Assembly: GCA_963977135.1 (NCBI GenBank)
Contig: CAXBNN010000004.1
Span: 186,001 to 250,000 of the forward strand
Origin: UBA2040 sp963977135
Lineage (GTDB): Bacteria > Bacteroidota > Bacteroidia > Flavobacteriales_D > Crocinitomicaceae
DNA: 64,000 bases
Reading direction: 5' to 3'
Positions 1-7,510 of this stretch are shown here, piece after piece (position 1 is the first letter of the stretch; each line of letters begins with the position of its first letter). A program made the position numbers and the translations under genes. The notes below the pieces were generated by a model that was not told where the DNA came from, ran no database searches, and was given only the letters and a program-made list of their open reading frames with translations.

Positions 1-2
1 CA

Positions 3-743
3 ATTAATCTTGAATCTACGGAAATTGGAAAACAAAAATGGAAAATTGGTGGTTTAGCTTCTTATTCCACAAGAATGCCAAGTTTTAACGAGCAATATTA
101 TTCTCAATTGAGTTCTAAATTGGCTCTAAACCCAGAAATAGTCAAACAGTTTACTTTATCTAATGGTATTTCTAAATCCTTTGAAAAATGGTTATTTACA
201 ACTAAAGTTCAGCTGTATTACAATCATATAACTGACAAAATATTGGCTATTCCAACGAAAAATCTTTTCGTTTGGTCTATCCAAAACATTGGTGAAGTTC
301 ACGCTAGTGGAATCGATTTAGTACAATCATTTAATTTCCAATTTAATAATAACTGGAACACCTCTCTAAACGCCAATTACAGCTTCCAAAGGAGCATTGA
401 TCGCTCTGATAAAAACTCACCAAGTTATGGAGATCAAATCGCTTATATTCCTTTGCATACTGGCAATTTAGACTTTTCAATCTACAGAAAAAGTACTGGT
501 TTACGTTTTTCAGGACTGTTTGTTGGTGAACGTTATTCACTGAATCAAAACGTATATGGGAATTTGCTAAATCCATTTTACACAATGGATATCGCTTTAT
601 TTCAGAGTCTTAAGTTAAATACTAAACATCAATTTAATCTCCAGTTTCAGGTAAAAAATATCGCTAATGCTTCTTATGTATATGTCAGAAGTTTTGTAAT
701 GCCTGGGAGAAACTACTTAATATCATTGAGTTATGAATTTTAA
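3..743 (+). CDS. TonB-dependent outer-membrane receptor, C-terminal part (BtuB-like; 5' end outside window)
   Basis: The frame is open from base 3, so this is the end of a larger gene cut by the window edge; the internal ATG at 75 is not a real start. The visible 246 residues are alternating aromatic beta-strands of a 22-strand barrel. The R-[ML]-P-[ST]-F-N-E-x-Y-Y motif is typical of siderophore and cobalamin receptors, and the protein ends with the expected G-R-N-Y strand and a terminal phenylalanine for BAM-dependent insertion. Its stop overlaps the next gene's first ATG by 11 bases. The two following genes (propeller lipoprotein, surface protein) resemble the partners of BtuB in Bacteroidota, so vitamin B12 is the inferred substrate. 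The plug domain and any upstream riboswitch lie outside the window, so the substrate cannot be confirmed. Confidence 0.85.
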   Translation: MNLESTEIGKQKWKIGGLASYSTRMPSFNEQYYSQLSSKLALNPEIVKQFTLSNGISKSFEKWLFTTKVQLYYNHITDKILAIPTKNLFVWSIQNIGEVHASGIDLVQSFNFQFNNNWNTSLNANYSFQRSIDRSDKNSPSYGDQIAYIPLHTGNLDFSIYRKSTGLRFSGLFVGERYSLNQNVYGNLLNPFYTMDIALFQSLKLNTKHQFNLQFQVKNIANASYVYVRSFVMPGRNYLISLSYEF

Positions 744-1827
744 TTCTACAAAAATATTACCACCCACTTTGTCTAAAATGACTTTGATGATTTGTCTTCT
801 TTGTCTGACTATTTTCAGTTGTAAGAAAAAAAAGGTTGAGCCAATGCCAAGCAGTCCATCAAACTTAACGAATGGAATGCTAGTATTAAATGAAGGTCTA
901 TTTCAACAGAACAATGCAAGTCTTTCATTTATAGACTTTAACTCACTTTCTGTCGACAATTTATTCTTTGAGAATAAAACTGGTAGGCCGCTTGGTGACA
1001 CTGGAAATGATTTGCAGTTGTATGACGGGAAAATATTCGTAGTAATGAATGTTTCTTCAACATTGGAAATTTTAGATGCGAAAACGGGTAGTTCAATAAA
1101 ACAGATACAAATGGTTGAAAACGGGATTCCTAAACAGCCTAGATACATCACCTTCAGTGGGAGCAAAGCATACATTTCATGTTATGATGGTTTTGTTGAC
1201 GTTCTCGATTTGAACAGCTTGAGTATAACCAATAGAATTCCAGTAGGACCGAACCCGGAACAATTGGCTGTTGCGAATAATAAATTATACGTTTCAAATT
1301 CTGGTGGATTGAATTTCCCCGATGTTGATTCAACAGTGAGTGTTATTTCTTTGTCTTCTGAAACGGAAATGATAAAAATTACCGTTGGAAAAAATCCTGG
1401 AGCCATAGTTTCTGATTCCGAAGGGGATTTATACATTGTTTGTCGGGGTAATTTTGGCAATATACCAAGCAGAATGCATAGGATTTCTTCAGTTACTGAT
1501 ACCAAAATTGAATCTTTCACTTTCGACGCGGAACAAATTTGCTTGGCAAATAATGACTTATTTATTTCATACAAGTCAGGTTCCACAACAAAACTTTTGA
1601 AGTTCAATACGATTTCTGAAACAGTTTCAAGCAATGATTTTGGAAATATTAGTTCTATTCAGACCTTTTACGGCATGCAATACTCCGCTTCTAAGAATAA
1701 ATTATATTGTTTCGATGCCCAAGGTTATGTAAACACAGGATTTGTTCATGAATATGGCATGAATGGAAGTTTTATTCAAAAGTTTAACGTTGGTTTAATA
1801 CCAAATCACATTCTAATTTATGATTAA
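733..1827 (+). CDS. YncE/BtuG-like beta-propeller lipoprotein
   Basis: A 364-residue exported protein with a lipoprotein signal: hydrophobic stretch, then F-S-C at residue 30 followed by four lysines. The rest consists of repeated 40-45 residue units of the type 'V-x-N-x-K-L-Y-V-S-N', typical of YncE/YVTN seven-bladed propellers. In gut Bacteroidetes, BtuG is a propeller lipoprotein that sits on BtuB and captures B12 at the cell surface; position and fold suggest the same role here, but this is inference. The start at 733 overlaps the receptor stop by 11 bases. An ATG at 778 would give a shorter signal peptide and is equally plausible. The stop at 1827 overlaps the next gene by 8 bases, so the three genes are almost certainly co-transcribed. 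Confidence 0.75.
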   Translation: MNFNSTKILPPTLSKMTLMICLLCLTIFSCKKKKVEPMPSSPSNLTNGMLVLNEGLFQQNNASLSFIDFNSLSVDNLFFENKTGRPLGDTGNDLQLYDGKIFVVMNVSSTLEILDAKTGSSIKQIQMVENGIPKQPRYITFSGSKAYISCYDGFVDVLDLNSLSITNRIPVGPNPEQLAVANNKLYVSNSGGLNFPDVDSTVSVISLSSETEMIKITVGKNPGAIVSDSEGDLYIVCRGNFGNIPSRMHRISSVTDTKIESFTFDAEQICLANNDLFISYKSGSTTKLLKFNTISETVSSNDFGNISSIQTFYGMQYSASKNKLYCFDAQGYVNTGFVHEYGMNGSFIQKFNVGLIPNHILIYD

Positions 1828-2794
1828 GAAATATTTTGTTCTAGCCATATTCTTCCTGAATTTTTACTCTTACGGACAAAGCTTTGCACCAGCTCCGGGG
1901 CAAGTAGGTTCAACAGCTATACATAAAGATTCATCAATAATTACGGCCTGGGCAAGCACTTGTTCAGTAACCCGAGGACCAATGCAAATTGATCATCCAG
2001 AATACGGCTTAGCAAGTTACGGCAGTGATATTGATGGAGTAGGTTTCGCAGAAGGAAATTCTGTAAATGTAGTTTCATTTGGGGACGGTGGAAGTGCGAT
2101 TTTAACTTTCAATCCTCCCATTAAAAATGGATTTGGTTCAGATTTCGCAATTTTTGAAAATGGTTTTGCTGACCATTATATGGAATTTGCCTTTGTAGAA
2201 GTTAGTTCGAACGGTATTGATTATTTCCGTTTTCCAGCAGTATCTCAAACTCCATTAGTACCTCAAATGGATAATGCAAGTTTTGGAAATTGCGCTTATG
2301 TTCACAATTTAGCGGGAAAGTATCGCCAAGGTTTTGGTACACCATTCGATTTAGAGGATTTAGATTCAATATCAAATTTGAATTTAAATGCTATAACTCA
2401 CATTCGATTAGTTGATGTTGTTGGTATAACGAATTCAACCTATGGAACGATAGATGCATATGGAAATCTAATCAATGACCCATGGCCAACCAATTTTGAA
2501 TCAAGTGGTTTTGATTTGGATGGAATAGGGGTAATAAATCAAGGAGAGCTTTTTTTAAGTGAGCACCAACTAACATTTGATATAGCTCCAAATCCATTTA
2601 ATAATATATTAAATTTAAACATTTTAGAAGAAATGAACATTGAAATTATCGACCAAATTGGTAAGGTAATTTATCAAGGAATACATAAGGGTAAAAGTGT
2701 GCTAAATTTAGCGTATCTAACACCTGGAATCTATTTTGTAAGATTGAATAATGGAAAATCTGTGCAAACTGCTAGAGTCTTGAAAAATCAATAG
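1820..2794 (+). CDS. Cell-surface protein with T9SS type A sorting domain, linked to the TonB receptor
   Basis: A 324-residue secreted protein. A short signal peptide ends at S-Y-G-Q. The central domain (about residues 20-235) has the signature 'F-G-S-D-F-A-I-F-E-N-G-F' and 'F-V-E-V-S-S-N-G', a domain I associate with surface proteins found next to BtuB-like receptors in several phyla. Residues 245-324 form a type IX sorting domain with the N-P-F motif, G-I-Y-F-V-R and a basic end, so the protein should cross the outer membrane by the T9SS and stay surface bound. It overlaps the propeller gene by 8 bases. It may assist ligand capture for the receptor; this is inferred from context only. Its 3' end overlaps the convergent lipid kinase gene by 7 bases. 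Confidence 0.75.
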   Translation: MIKKYFVLAIFFLNFYSYGQSFAPAPGQVGSTAIHKDSSIITAWASTCSVTRGPMQIDHPEYGLASYGSDIDGVGFAEGNSVNVVSFGDGGSAILTFNPPIKNGFGSDFAIFENGFADHYMEFAFVEVSSNGIDYFRFPAVSQTPLVPQMDNASFGNCAYVHNLAGKYRQGFGTPFDLEDLDSISNLNLNAITHIRLVDVVGITNSTYGTIDAYGNLINDPWPTNFESSGFDLDGIGVINQGELFLSEHQLTFDIAPNPFNNILNLNILEEMNIEIIDQIGKVIYQGIHKGKSVLNLAYLTPGIYFVRLNNGKSVQTARVLKNQ

Positions 2795-3687
2795 AGAAGG
2801 CTCAAAGCCATTGGGGATAATGCAAATTTGACATCTTCGTTACCGAATATTTCTCCATCAGCCTCAGTGTAAAGTTGACCTTTATCTACTTGAACCTCGA
2901 GAGAATTCGTGCTGAAATAATGAACATTTGGATGATCAACTTTTACACCTTTTTTCAAATTAGATAAATTGCGGAGGTAATCTAAAAAGGATACATCACC
3001 TAATAATACAACATTCATTTTGCCGTCATCTATTTTAGAATCTGGGCTTATTATCAATCCATGTCCAAATGCTTTTCCATTGCAAACTGCCACCATTAAT
3101 AATTTTCCATTGTACGAGAATTCGTCACATCTGACCATAGTATCCAGTTTTTTGAAAGTTATAAACGATCTTAGAATAGAAACCATATAAGCAACTTTGC
3201 CTTTTAAAAAAAGCGAAAATCGTATATTGTCTAAGTATTTCACAACTAGACCATCAAACCCAGTCCCTGCTATATTCAATGTGTAAAGCTGTTTTTCAGC
3301 ACTTTCTATAGAAATCAAATCAATTTTTTTTGAATTTCTATTGAGTAATGATTTTATAAATATATCCGGTTCAAATTCACCAATCATTTTATAAAAATCA
3401 TTGCCGGAGCCATTAGGGATGACTCCAAAAGACACCTTATTATTTCTGGAAGACATCATTATTCCATTGACAACCTCATTGCAAGTTCCATCTCCGCCGA
3501 CTGCAATTATAATATCAAACCCACTATCTGCTTGAGCTTGGCTAATTTCAAACGCATGTTTAGGAAATTTGGTCATTGAACAAACACACTCCAATTGGTT
3601 ATTGCTTAATGCCAAGTCTATTGCTTTTTTTGCATTCCTCGACAATTTCCTTTTTTCATTAACTATAAAAGCAACTTTAGTTTTCAT
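2788..3687 (-). CDS. Diacylglycerol kinase family lipid kinase (YegS/DgkB-like)
   Basis: A 299-residue cytosolic lipid kinase of the DAGK catalytic family. The nucleotide-binding motif V-G-G-D-G-T with C-N-E-V-V-N-G after it is at about residues 60-72, and the second family motif P-N-G-S-G-N-D-F follows about 30 residues later. These enzymes phosphorylate diacylglycerol or long-chain bases; the exact lipid cannot be told. The start at 3687 (M-K-T-K-V-A-F-I-V-N) matches the usual family N terminus; an upstream in-frame ATG at 3756 would run into the divergent methyltransferase and adds an unconserved extension. The length is normal for the family. Its end overlaps the preceding plus-strand gene by 7 bases. 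Confidence 0.85.
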   Translation of the reverse strand: MKTKVAFIVNEKRKLSRNAKKAIDLALSNNQLECVCSMTKFPKHAFEISQAQADSGFDIIIAVGGDGTCNEVVNGIMMSSRNNKVSFGVIPNGSGNDFYKMIGEFEPDIFIKSLLNRNSKKIDLISIESAEKQLYTLNIAGTGFDGLVVKYLDNIRFSLFLKGKVAYMVSILRSFITFKKLDTMVRCDEFSYNGKLLMVAVCNGKAFGHGLIISPDSKIDDGKMNVVLLGDVSFLDYLRNLSNLKKGVKVDHPNVHYFSTNSLEVQVDKGQLYTEADGEIFGNEDVKFALSPMALSLLY

Positions 3688-3739
3688 TGAGTATGAAGTT
3701 AAAATAAATCTTATCAAAATATTGTTTTTCTTTGTAATT

Positions 3740-4321
3740 ATGAATGAATTGAACAAAGAATATTGGTCTAGTCGTTATCAGAAAAATCAAACGGGTTGGG
3801 ATTTAGGGGGAGTATCGCCTCCATTAAAGGCTTATTTCGATCAAATGACAAACAAGGATGTAAAAATTCTAATTCCAGGTTGCGGAAGAGGTTATGAAGG
3901 GATTTATTTGTGGCAAAATGGTTTCAAAAATGTATATTTTGCCGATTTTTCACCCGAAGCTATTCAACATATACAAAATACTATTCCGGAAATTCCGGAG
4001 AATCAATTAGTCTGTCAAGATTTCTTTACCATCGAGAACGATTTCGATTTAATCGTTGAACAAACGATGTTTTGTGCTATAAATCCCGGATTACGAGAGA
4101 AATACGTCAAAAAAACGAAAGAACTCCTTAATCCAAATGGGAAAATGATTGGCTTACTTTTTAATCGTGATTTTGAAGGTGGCCCGCCATTTGGAGGTTC
4201 CGAAAAGGAATATAAAAACTTGTTTTCCAAATATTTTGAATTGAAAATTATGGAAAATTCGGTTAATTCAGTAGCCCCACGCCAAGGACATGAGCTTTTT
4301 TTTATTGCACGAAAAGGTTAG
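3740..4321 (+). CDS. TPMT-family SAM-dependent methyltransferase
   Basis: A 193-residue class I methyltransferase. The N terminus (W-D-L-G-G-x-S-P-P-L) and the SAM-binding motif I (I-P-G-C-G-R-G-Y-E) are those of the thiopurine S-methyltransferase family, and A-D-F-S-P-E-A is the acidic loop after beta-2. Bacterial members methylate thiols, selenium or tellurium species, or halides; the substrate is not evident. The ATG at 3740 is chosen because the longer open frame (from 3569) would add 57 residues unlike the family and would overlap the divergent kinase gene. The gene starts only 52 bases from the kinase start, so the two share a short divergent promoter region. It ends 6 bases before the convergent moxR. 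Confidence 0.85.
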   Translation: MNELNKEYWSSRYQKNQTGWDLGGVSPPLKAYFDQMTNKDVKILIPGCGRGYEGIYLWQNGFKNVYFADFSPEAIQHIQNTIPEIPENQLVCQDFFTIENDFDLIVEQTMFCAINPGLREKYVKKTKELLNPNGKMIGLLFNRDFEGGPPFGGSEKEYKNLFSKYFELKIMENSVNSVAPRQGHELFFIARKG

Positions 4322-4327
4322 TTGAAA

Positions 4328-5281
4328 TTAAAGTAGCTCGTTGATAATTCTATCCATACTATATCCTTCTGCTTCTGCGCGATAGTTTCTAACTAATCGG
4401 TGTCTGAGAATAGGCAAAGCTACAGCTTTAACATCTTCAATATCAGGAGAATACTTCCCTCTTAAAGCCGCGTGACATTTGGCTCCAATTATTAAGTTTT
4501 GTGATGCTCTAGGTCCAGCTCCCCAAGTGATAAAGTCTTTCGTTAATTTCGGAGCAGTTTCACTATTAATTCTTGTCTTCCCTACCAATTTCACAGCATA
4601 TTCCAAAACATTATCAGGAACAGGTATACGACGTATTAGTTTTTGAAATTCTATAATTTGCTCACCAGAAAGTATTTGGCTCAATTTTGTTTCCTCCAAT
4701 GAGGTCGTAGCGCGAACAATTGCCATTTCCTCTTCGAAACTTGGGTAATCTACCCAAATGTTGAACATGAATCTATCCAATTGCGCTTCTGGCAAAGGAT
4801 ATGTTCCTTCTTGCTCAATAGGGTTCTGAGTTGCCAATACAAAAAATGGATGGGGCAGAGGGTAGTTTTGACCTGCCGTTGTTACAGAACGTTCCTGCAT
4901 GGCCTCTAGCAAAGCTGCTTGCGTTTTAGGCGGTGTTCGATTTATCTCATCTGCCAATACAATATTCGCGAACAATGGGCCCTTTAAAAACTTGAAATTT
5001 CTGTTCTCATCCAAAATTTCGGAACCAATTATATCCGTTGGCATCAAATCTGGCGTAAACTGAATTCTGTTGAATGATAATCCAAGCGTTTGAGCGATAG
5101 TATTTACCAATAAAGTTTTTGCTAATCCAGGTACACCAACCAAAAGACAGTGACCTCTTGAAAAAATTGAGATTAAGACTTGATCCACCACATCGTCTTG
5201 TCCAACGATGACTTTGTGAATTTCATTCTTTAATTTTTTGTAATCAACTACTAGTTGATCTAAGGCTGCAACATCTGACAT
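4328..5281 (-). CDS. MoxR-family AAA+ ATPase
   Basis: A 317-residue AAA+ ATPase of the MoxR/RavA clade. Walker A is G-V-P-G-L-A-K-T (residues 54-61), Walker B L-A-D-E-I-N-R, and the C-terminal lid domain is complete. MoxR ATPases act as chaperones that assemble or activate protein complexes, often together with DUF58 and von Willebrand A proteins encoded downstream. Here nothing of that kind follows: the gene is last in a minus-strand run behind three periplasmic folding factors, with a 35-base gap from surA, and meets a convergent methyltransferase gene. The family assignment is firm; its client is unknown. Confidence 0.9.
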   Translation of the reverse strand: MSDVAALDQLVVDYKKLKNEIHKVIVGQDDVVDQVLISIFSRGHCLLVGVPGLAKTLLVNTIAQTLGLSFNRIQFTPDLMPTDIIGSEILDENRNFKFLKGPLFANIVLADEINRTPPKTQAALLEAMQERSVTTAGQNYPLPHPFFVLATQNPIEQEGTYPLPEAQLDRFMFNIWVDYPSFEEEMAIVRATTSLEETKLSQILSGEQIIEFQKLIRRIPVPDNVLEYAVKLVGKTRINSETAPKLTKDFITWGAGPRASQNLIIGAKCHAALRGKYSPDIEDVKAVALPILRHRLVRNYRAEAEGYSMDRIINELL

Positions 5282-5316
5282 AAGTAATAAAATCTTTTTT
5301 GTTTAAAGTTAATCAA

Positions 5317-6669
5317 CTATTTCGCAATCCATTGATTTCGAAAATCACAACTTCTATATTCTTCATTAATACTAATATAGGCTCCTCCTATTTTTCCAGC
5401 GGCCCAGTTTTTCAATGCATCTTCTTTCTTTTGATTTTCTGCAGCACGTTTGATTAGAGCATAATCATCAGTCATATTTGCCACGTGTGGCTCAGTTCTA
5501 TTCATCAATCTTACAATTCGGATGCCTTGTTTTCTTTCTATGAAGTTTGCGTATAGATTTGGTGTAGAATATTGACCCATTTCCAATGCATCTGTCAACA
5601 GATAGATTTGCTGATCAATTTCATTCAAATCTTCAGTACTCCAGGTTTGTTCTCCAGTCATTGGATTTGTGATGATTCCCTTGTTTTGTTTAGTGGCTTC
5701 GTCATTAGAGTATTTCTGCACTGCCTGATCCCAAGAGAGTTCTCCTGATTGTAATTCAGCGTAACATGTATCCATTCTATATGCAGCTTTTTCTAATTCT
5801 GAGTTGGCAAATTGAGGTATAATCAGGATGTGTTTACAAACGTAATCGTCTCCTTTTCTATCGACTAATTTCACAATATGGTAACCATAATCTGTTTCAA
5901 AAACATCCGAAACCTCACCTTCTTTAAGTTTGTATACAGTCGCCTCAAATTGAGGAACCATCATTCCTCTTGTAGCTTCAATTCTACCACCATCTTTCGC
6001 GCTTCCAGGATCCATAGAGTTGATTCTTGCTTGAGTCTCAAAACTTTTTCCACTAATAATATCTTTTCTAATTTGAACCATTTGGTCATAAGCTAACTTC
6101 TTGTCCGATTTGGTTATTTCTGGGTAAATTACTATTTGCTGAAAACTAAGTGTAGCATTAATTAGCGGTATGCTATCCTTTGGTAATTTATTGTAGAATG
6201 CTTGAACTTCCTTTGGCGTCACACTTATATCCTCTGTAATGATTCGCTCCATCTCTTGAGTCAAAAGACGGTCACGTATGATTTCTCTAAATTCTTCCTT
6301 AATCTGTGTGGTAGATTTTCCGTAAAATGCTTCCATCTTTGCTTTTCCGCCAATTTGGTTTTCAATAACTCTTAGACGGTTTTCCATTTCTCCATCAACT
6401 TGAGCATCTTGAACAACGATACTGTCCAATAAAGCTTGATTCAACATGAGGTTTTGATACATCAAATCTTCCAAAATGGTGCAGTCAGAAGTTTCCGTAA
6501 CATCCATTTTAGCCTGAATCATCTGTAGTTTTTGAGACTGGATATCAGAAAGAAGTATGAACTTGTCTCCAATCTGAGCAACAATTTGATCGATAACAAT
6601 CGGAGATTTTTGCGCAACTGCAACAGTGCTGAACAACAGGGTTAGACTAAAAATTAACTTGTATGTCAT
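5317..6669 (-). CDS. SurA-like periplasmic peptidyl-prolyl isomerase/chaperone
   Basis: A 450-residue exported parvulin-type foldase. The signal peptide ends at V-A-V-A-Q. An N-terminal SurA-type helical chaperone region (about 25-165) is followed by a well-conserved parvulin domain (about 168-270; D-P-G-S-A-K-D-G-G and Y-G-Y-H-I-V-K-L) and a second, degenerate parvulin-like segment (about 280-390). SurA proteins escort unfolded outer-membrane proteins to the BAM complex. The start overlaps the end of the upstream lipoprotein gene by 23 bases, indicating translational coupling with the other two folding factors. The gene symbol surA is likely but several paralogues exist in this phylum, so none is assigned. 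Confidence 0.85.
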   Translation of the reverse strand: MTYKLIFSLTLLFSTVAVAQKSPIVIDQIVAQIGDKFILLSDIQSQKLQMIQAKMDVTETSDCTILEDLMYQNLMLNQALLDSIVVQDAQVDGEMENRLRVIENQIGGKAKMEAFYGKSTTQIKEEFREIIRDRLLTQEMERIITEDISVTPKEVQAFYNKLPKDSIPLINATLSFQQIVIYPEITKSDKKLAYDQMVQIRKDIISGKSFETQARINSMDPGSAKDGGRIEATRGMMVPQFEATVYKLKEGEVSDVFETDYGYHIVKLVDRKGDDYVCKHILIIPQFANSELEKAAYRMDTCYAELQSGELSWDQAVQKYSNDEATKQNKGIITNPMTGEQTWSTEDLNEIDQQIYLLTDALEMGQYSTPNLYANFIERKQGIRIVRLMNRTEPHVANMTDDYALIKRAAENQKKEDALKNWAAGKIGGAYISINEEYRSCDFRNQWIAK

Positions 6670-7510
6670 GTTTCTTCTTTAAATTTTCTTTCAAGGTAAG
6701 TTCTACCTCATTTCTTCTATTGTTCAAACGTTGTGCCATCAATCGCTCTTTAATTTGATTTTTCACAAACTCAAACGGGGGATGGTCACTTTTTAGTTTA
6801 TAATCTAGTACATTCAAAAAGTAAATATGATCCTTATCTGTGAAATATGTTTTCGTTCGATTCAATACCAAATTCTCTTTGTTGACTGATTTTAAGGCAA
6901 TTTTCTTTCTTAATTCTTGAAATAGCACCCAATTCTCATCATCAAAATAAAAATCGTCTGCATAAAGTTTCGCATAAGATTCGACTTGTGCGATGTCTTT
7001 ATCATTTTTTAACAGGTAAGCCGTTTTTATTTCGTCTATTTTCGGTGCATCCAGAGGTAATTTAATGAAGAGTGCCTTCACGATAAAATCATTCAAACTA
7101 AATTCCTCAATATGATCATCAAAGTATTTTTGCAAATCTGATTCTAAAAAAGTAGTGTCTACTTTTTTCATTAGCTCATTTTCAGTTAAAAAATATTGTG
7201 CTAACTCTCCACGGAATAATTGAGATCGAAAATCGGCCATTTTTGCCTTTTTCTCATCTGATGCTTCTAATTCATCTTGCATCATCATTGCATTTGTCCA
7301 AACTTCGATAAAAGAATCTTTATCCTCAGGTTTGTTAATATCATATCCCAAATGAGCCATTAGTTGTCTTGCCTCGGTCATGGATAATTCATGATCATTT
7401 ACACTTGCAACAACCGTGTCTGAGGAACAAGAAGGCAAAAGTCCTAAAACGAAAATAAGGGCGACCACTAGGCCGCCCTTTATAAATTGGTATGTTTTAC
7501 TATTTTCCAA
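6647..7510 (-). CDS. Lipoprotein related to the SurA/PpiC chaperone region, without a clear PPIase domain
   Basis: A 287-residue lipoprotein: the signal segment ends at L-L-P-S-C followed by S-S-D. The mature part starts with 'V-A-S-V-N-D-H-E-L-S', the opening typical of SurA/PpiC N-terminal chaperone domains, and is helical throughout; I see no parvulin signature in the C-terminal half. It lies between two parvulin genes, overlapping both (11 bases with the upstream gene, 23 with the downstream one), so it probably works with them on outer-membrane protein folding. The start codon is TTG inside the end of the upstream gene; the next Met is beyond the lipoprotein signal, so TTG is well supported. 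An inactive or non-catalytic chaperone subunit is the likeliest role. Confidence 0.7.
   Translation of the reverse strand: MENSKTYQFIKGGLVVALIFVLGLLPSCSSDTVVASVNDHELSMTEARQLMAHLGYDINKPEDKDSFIEVWTNAMMMQDELEASDEKKAKMADFRSQLFRGELAQYFLTENELMKKVDTTFLESDLQKYFDDHIEEFSLNDFIVKALFIKLPLDAPKIDEIKTAYLLKNDKDIAQVESYAKLYADDFYFDDENWVLFQELRKKIALKSVNKENLVLNRTKTYFTDKDHIYFLNVLDYKLKSDHPPFEFVKNQIKERLMAQRLNNRRNEVELTLKENLKKKHDIQVNF

Noticed and set aside
1182..1634. Long minus-strand open frame (150 codons) opposite the propeller lipoprotein
   Set aside because: It lies wholly inside a well-supported gene, has no family pattern or signal, and follows from the codon bias of the real strand.
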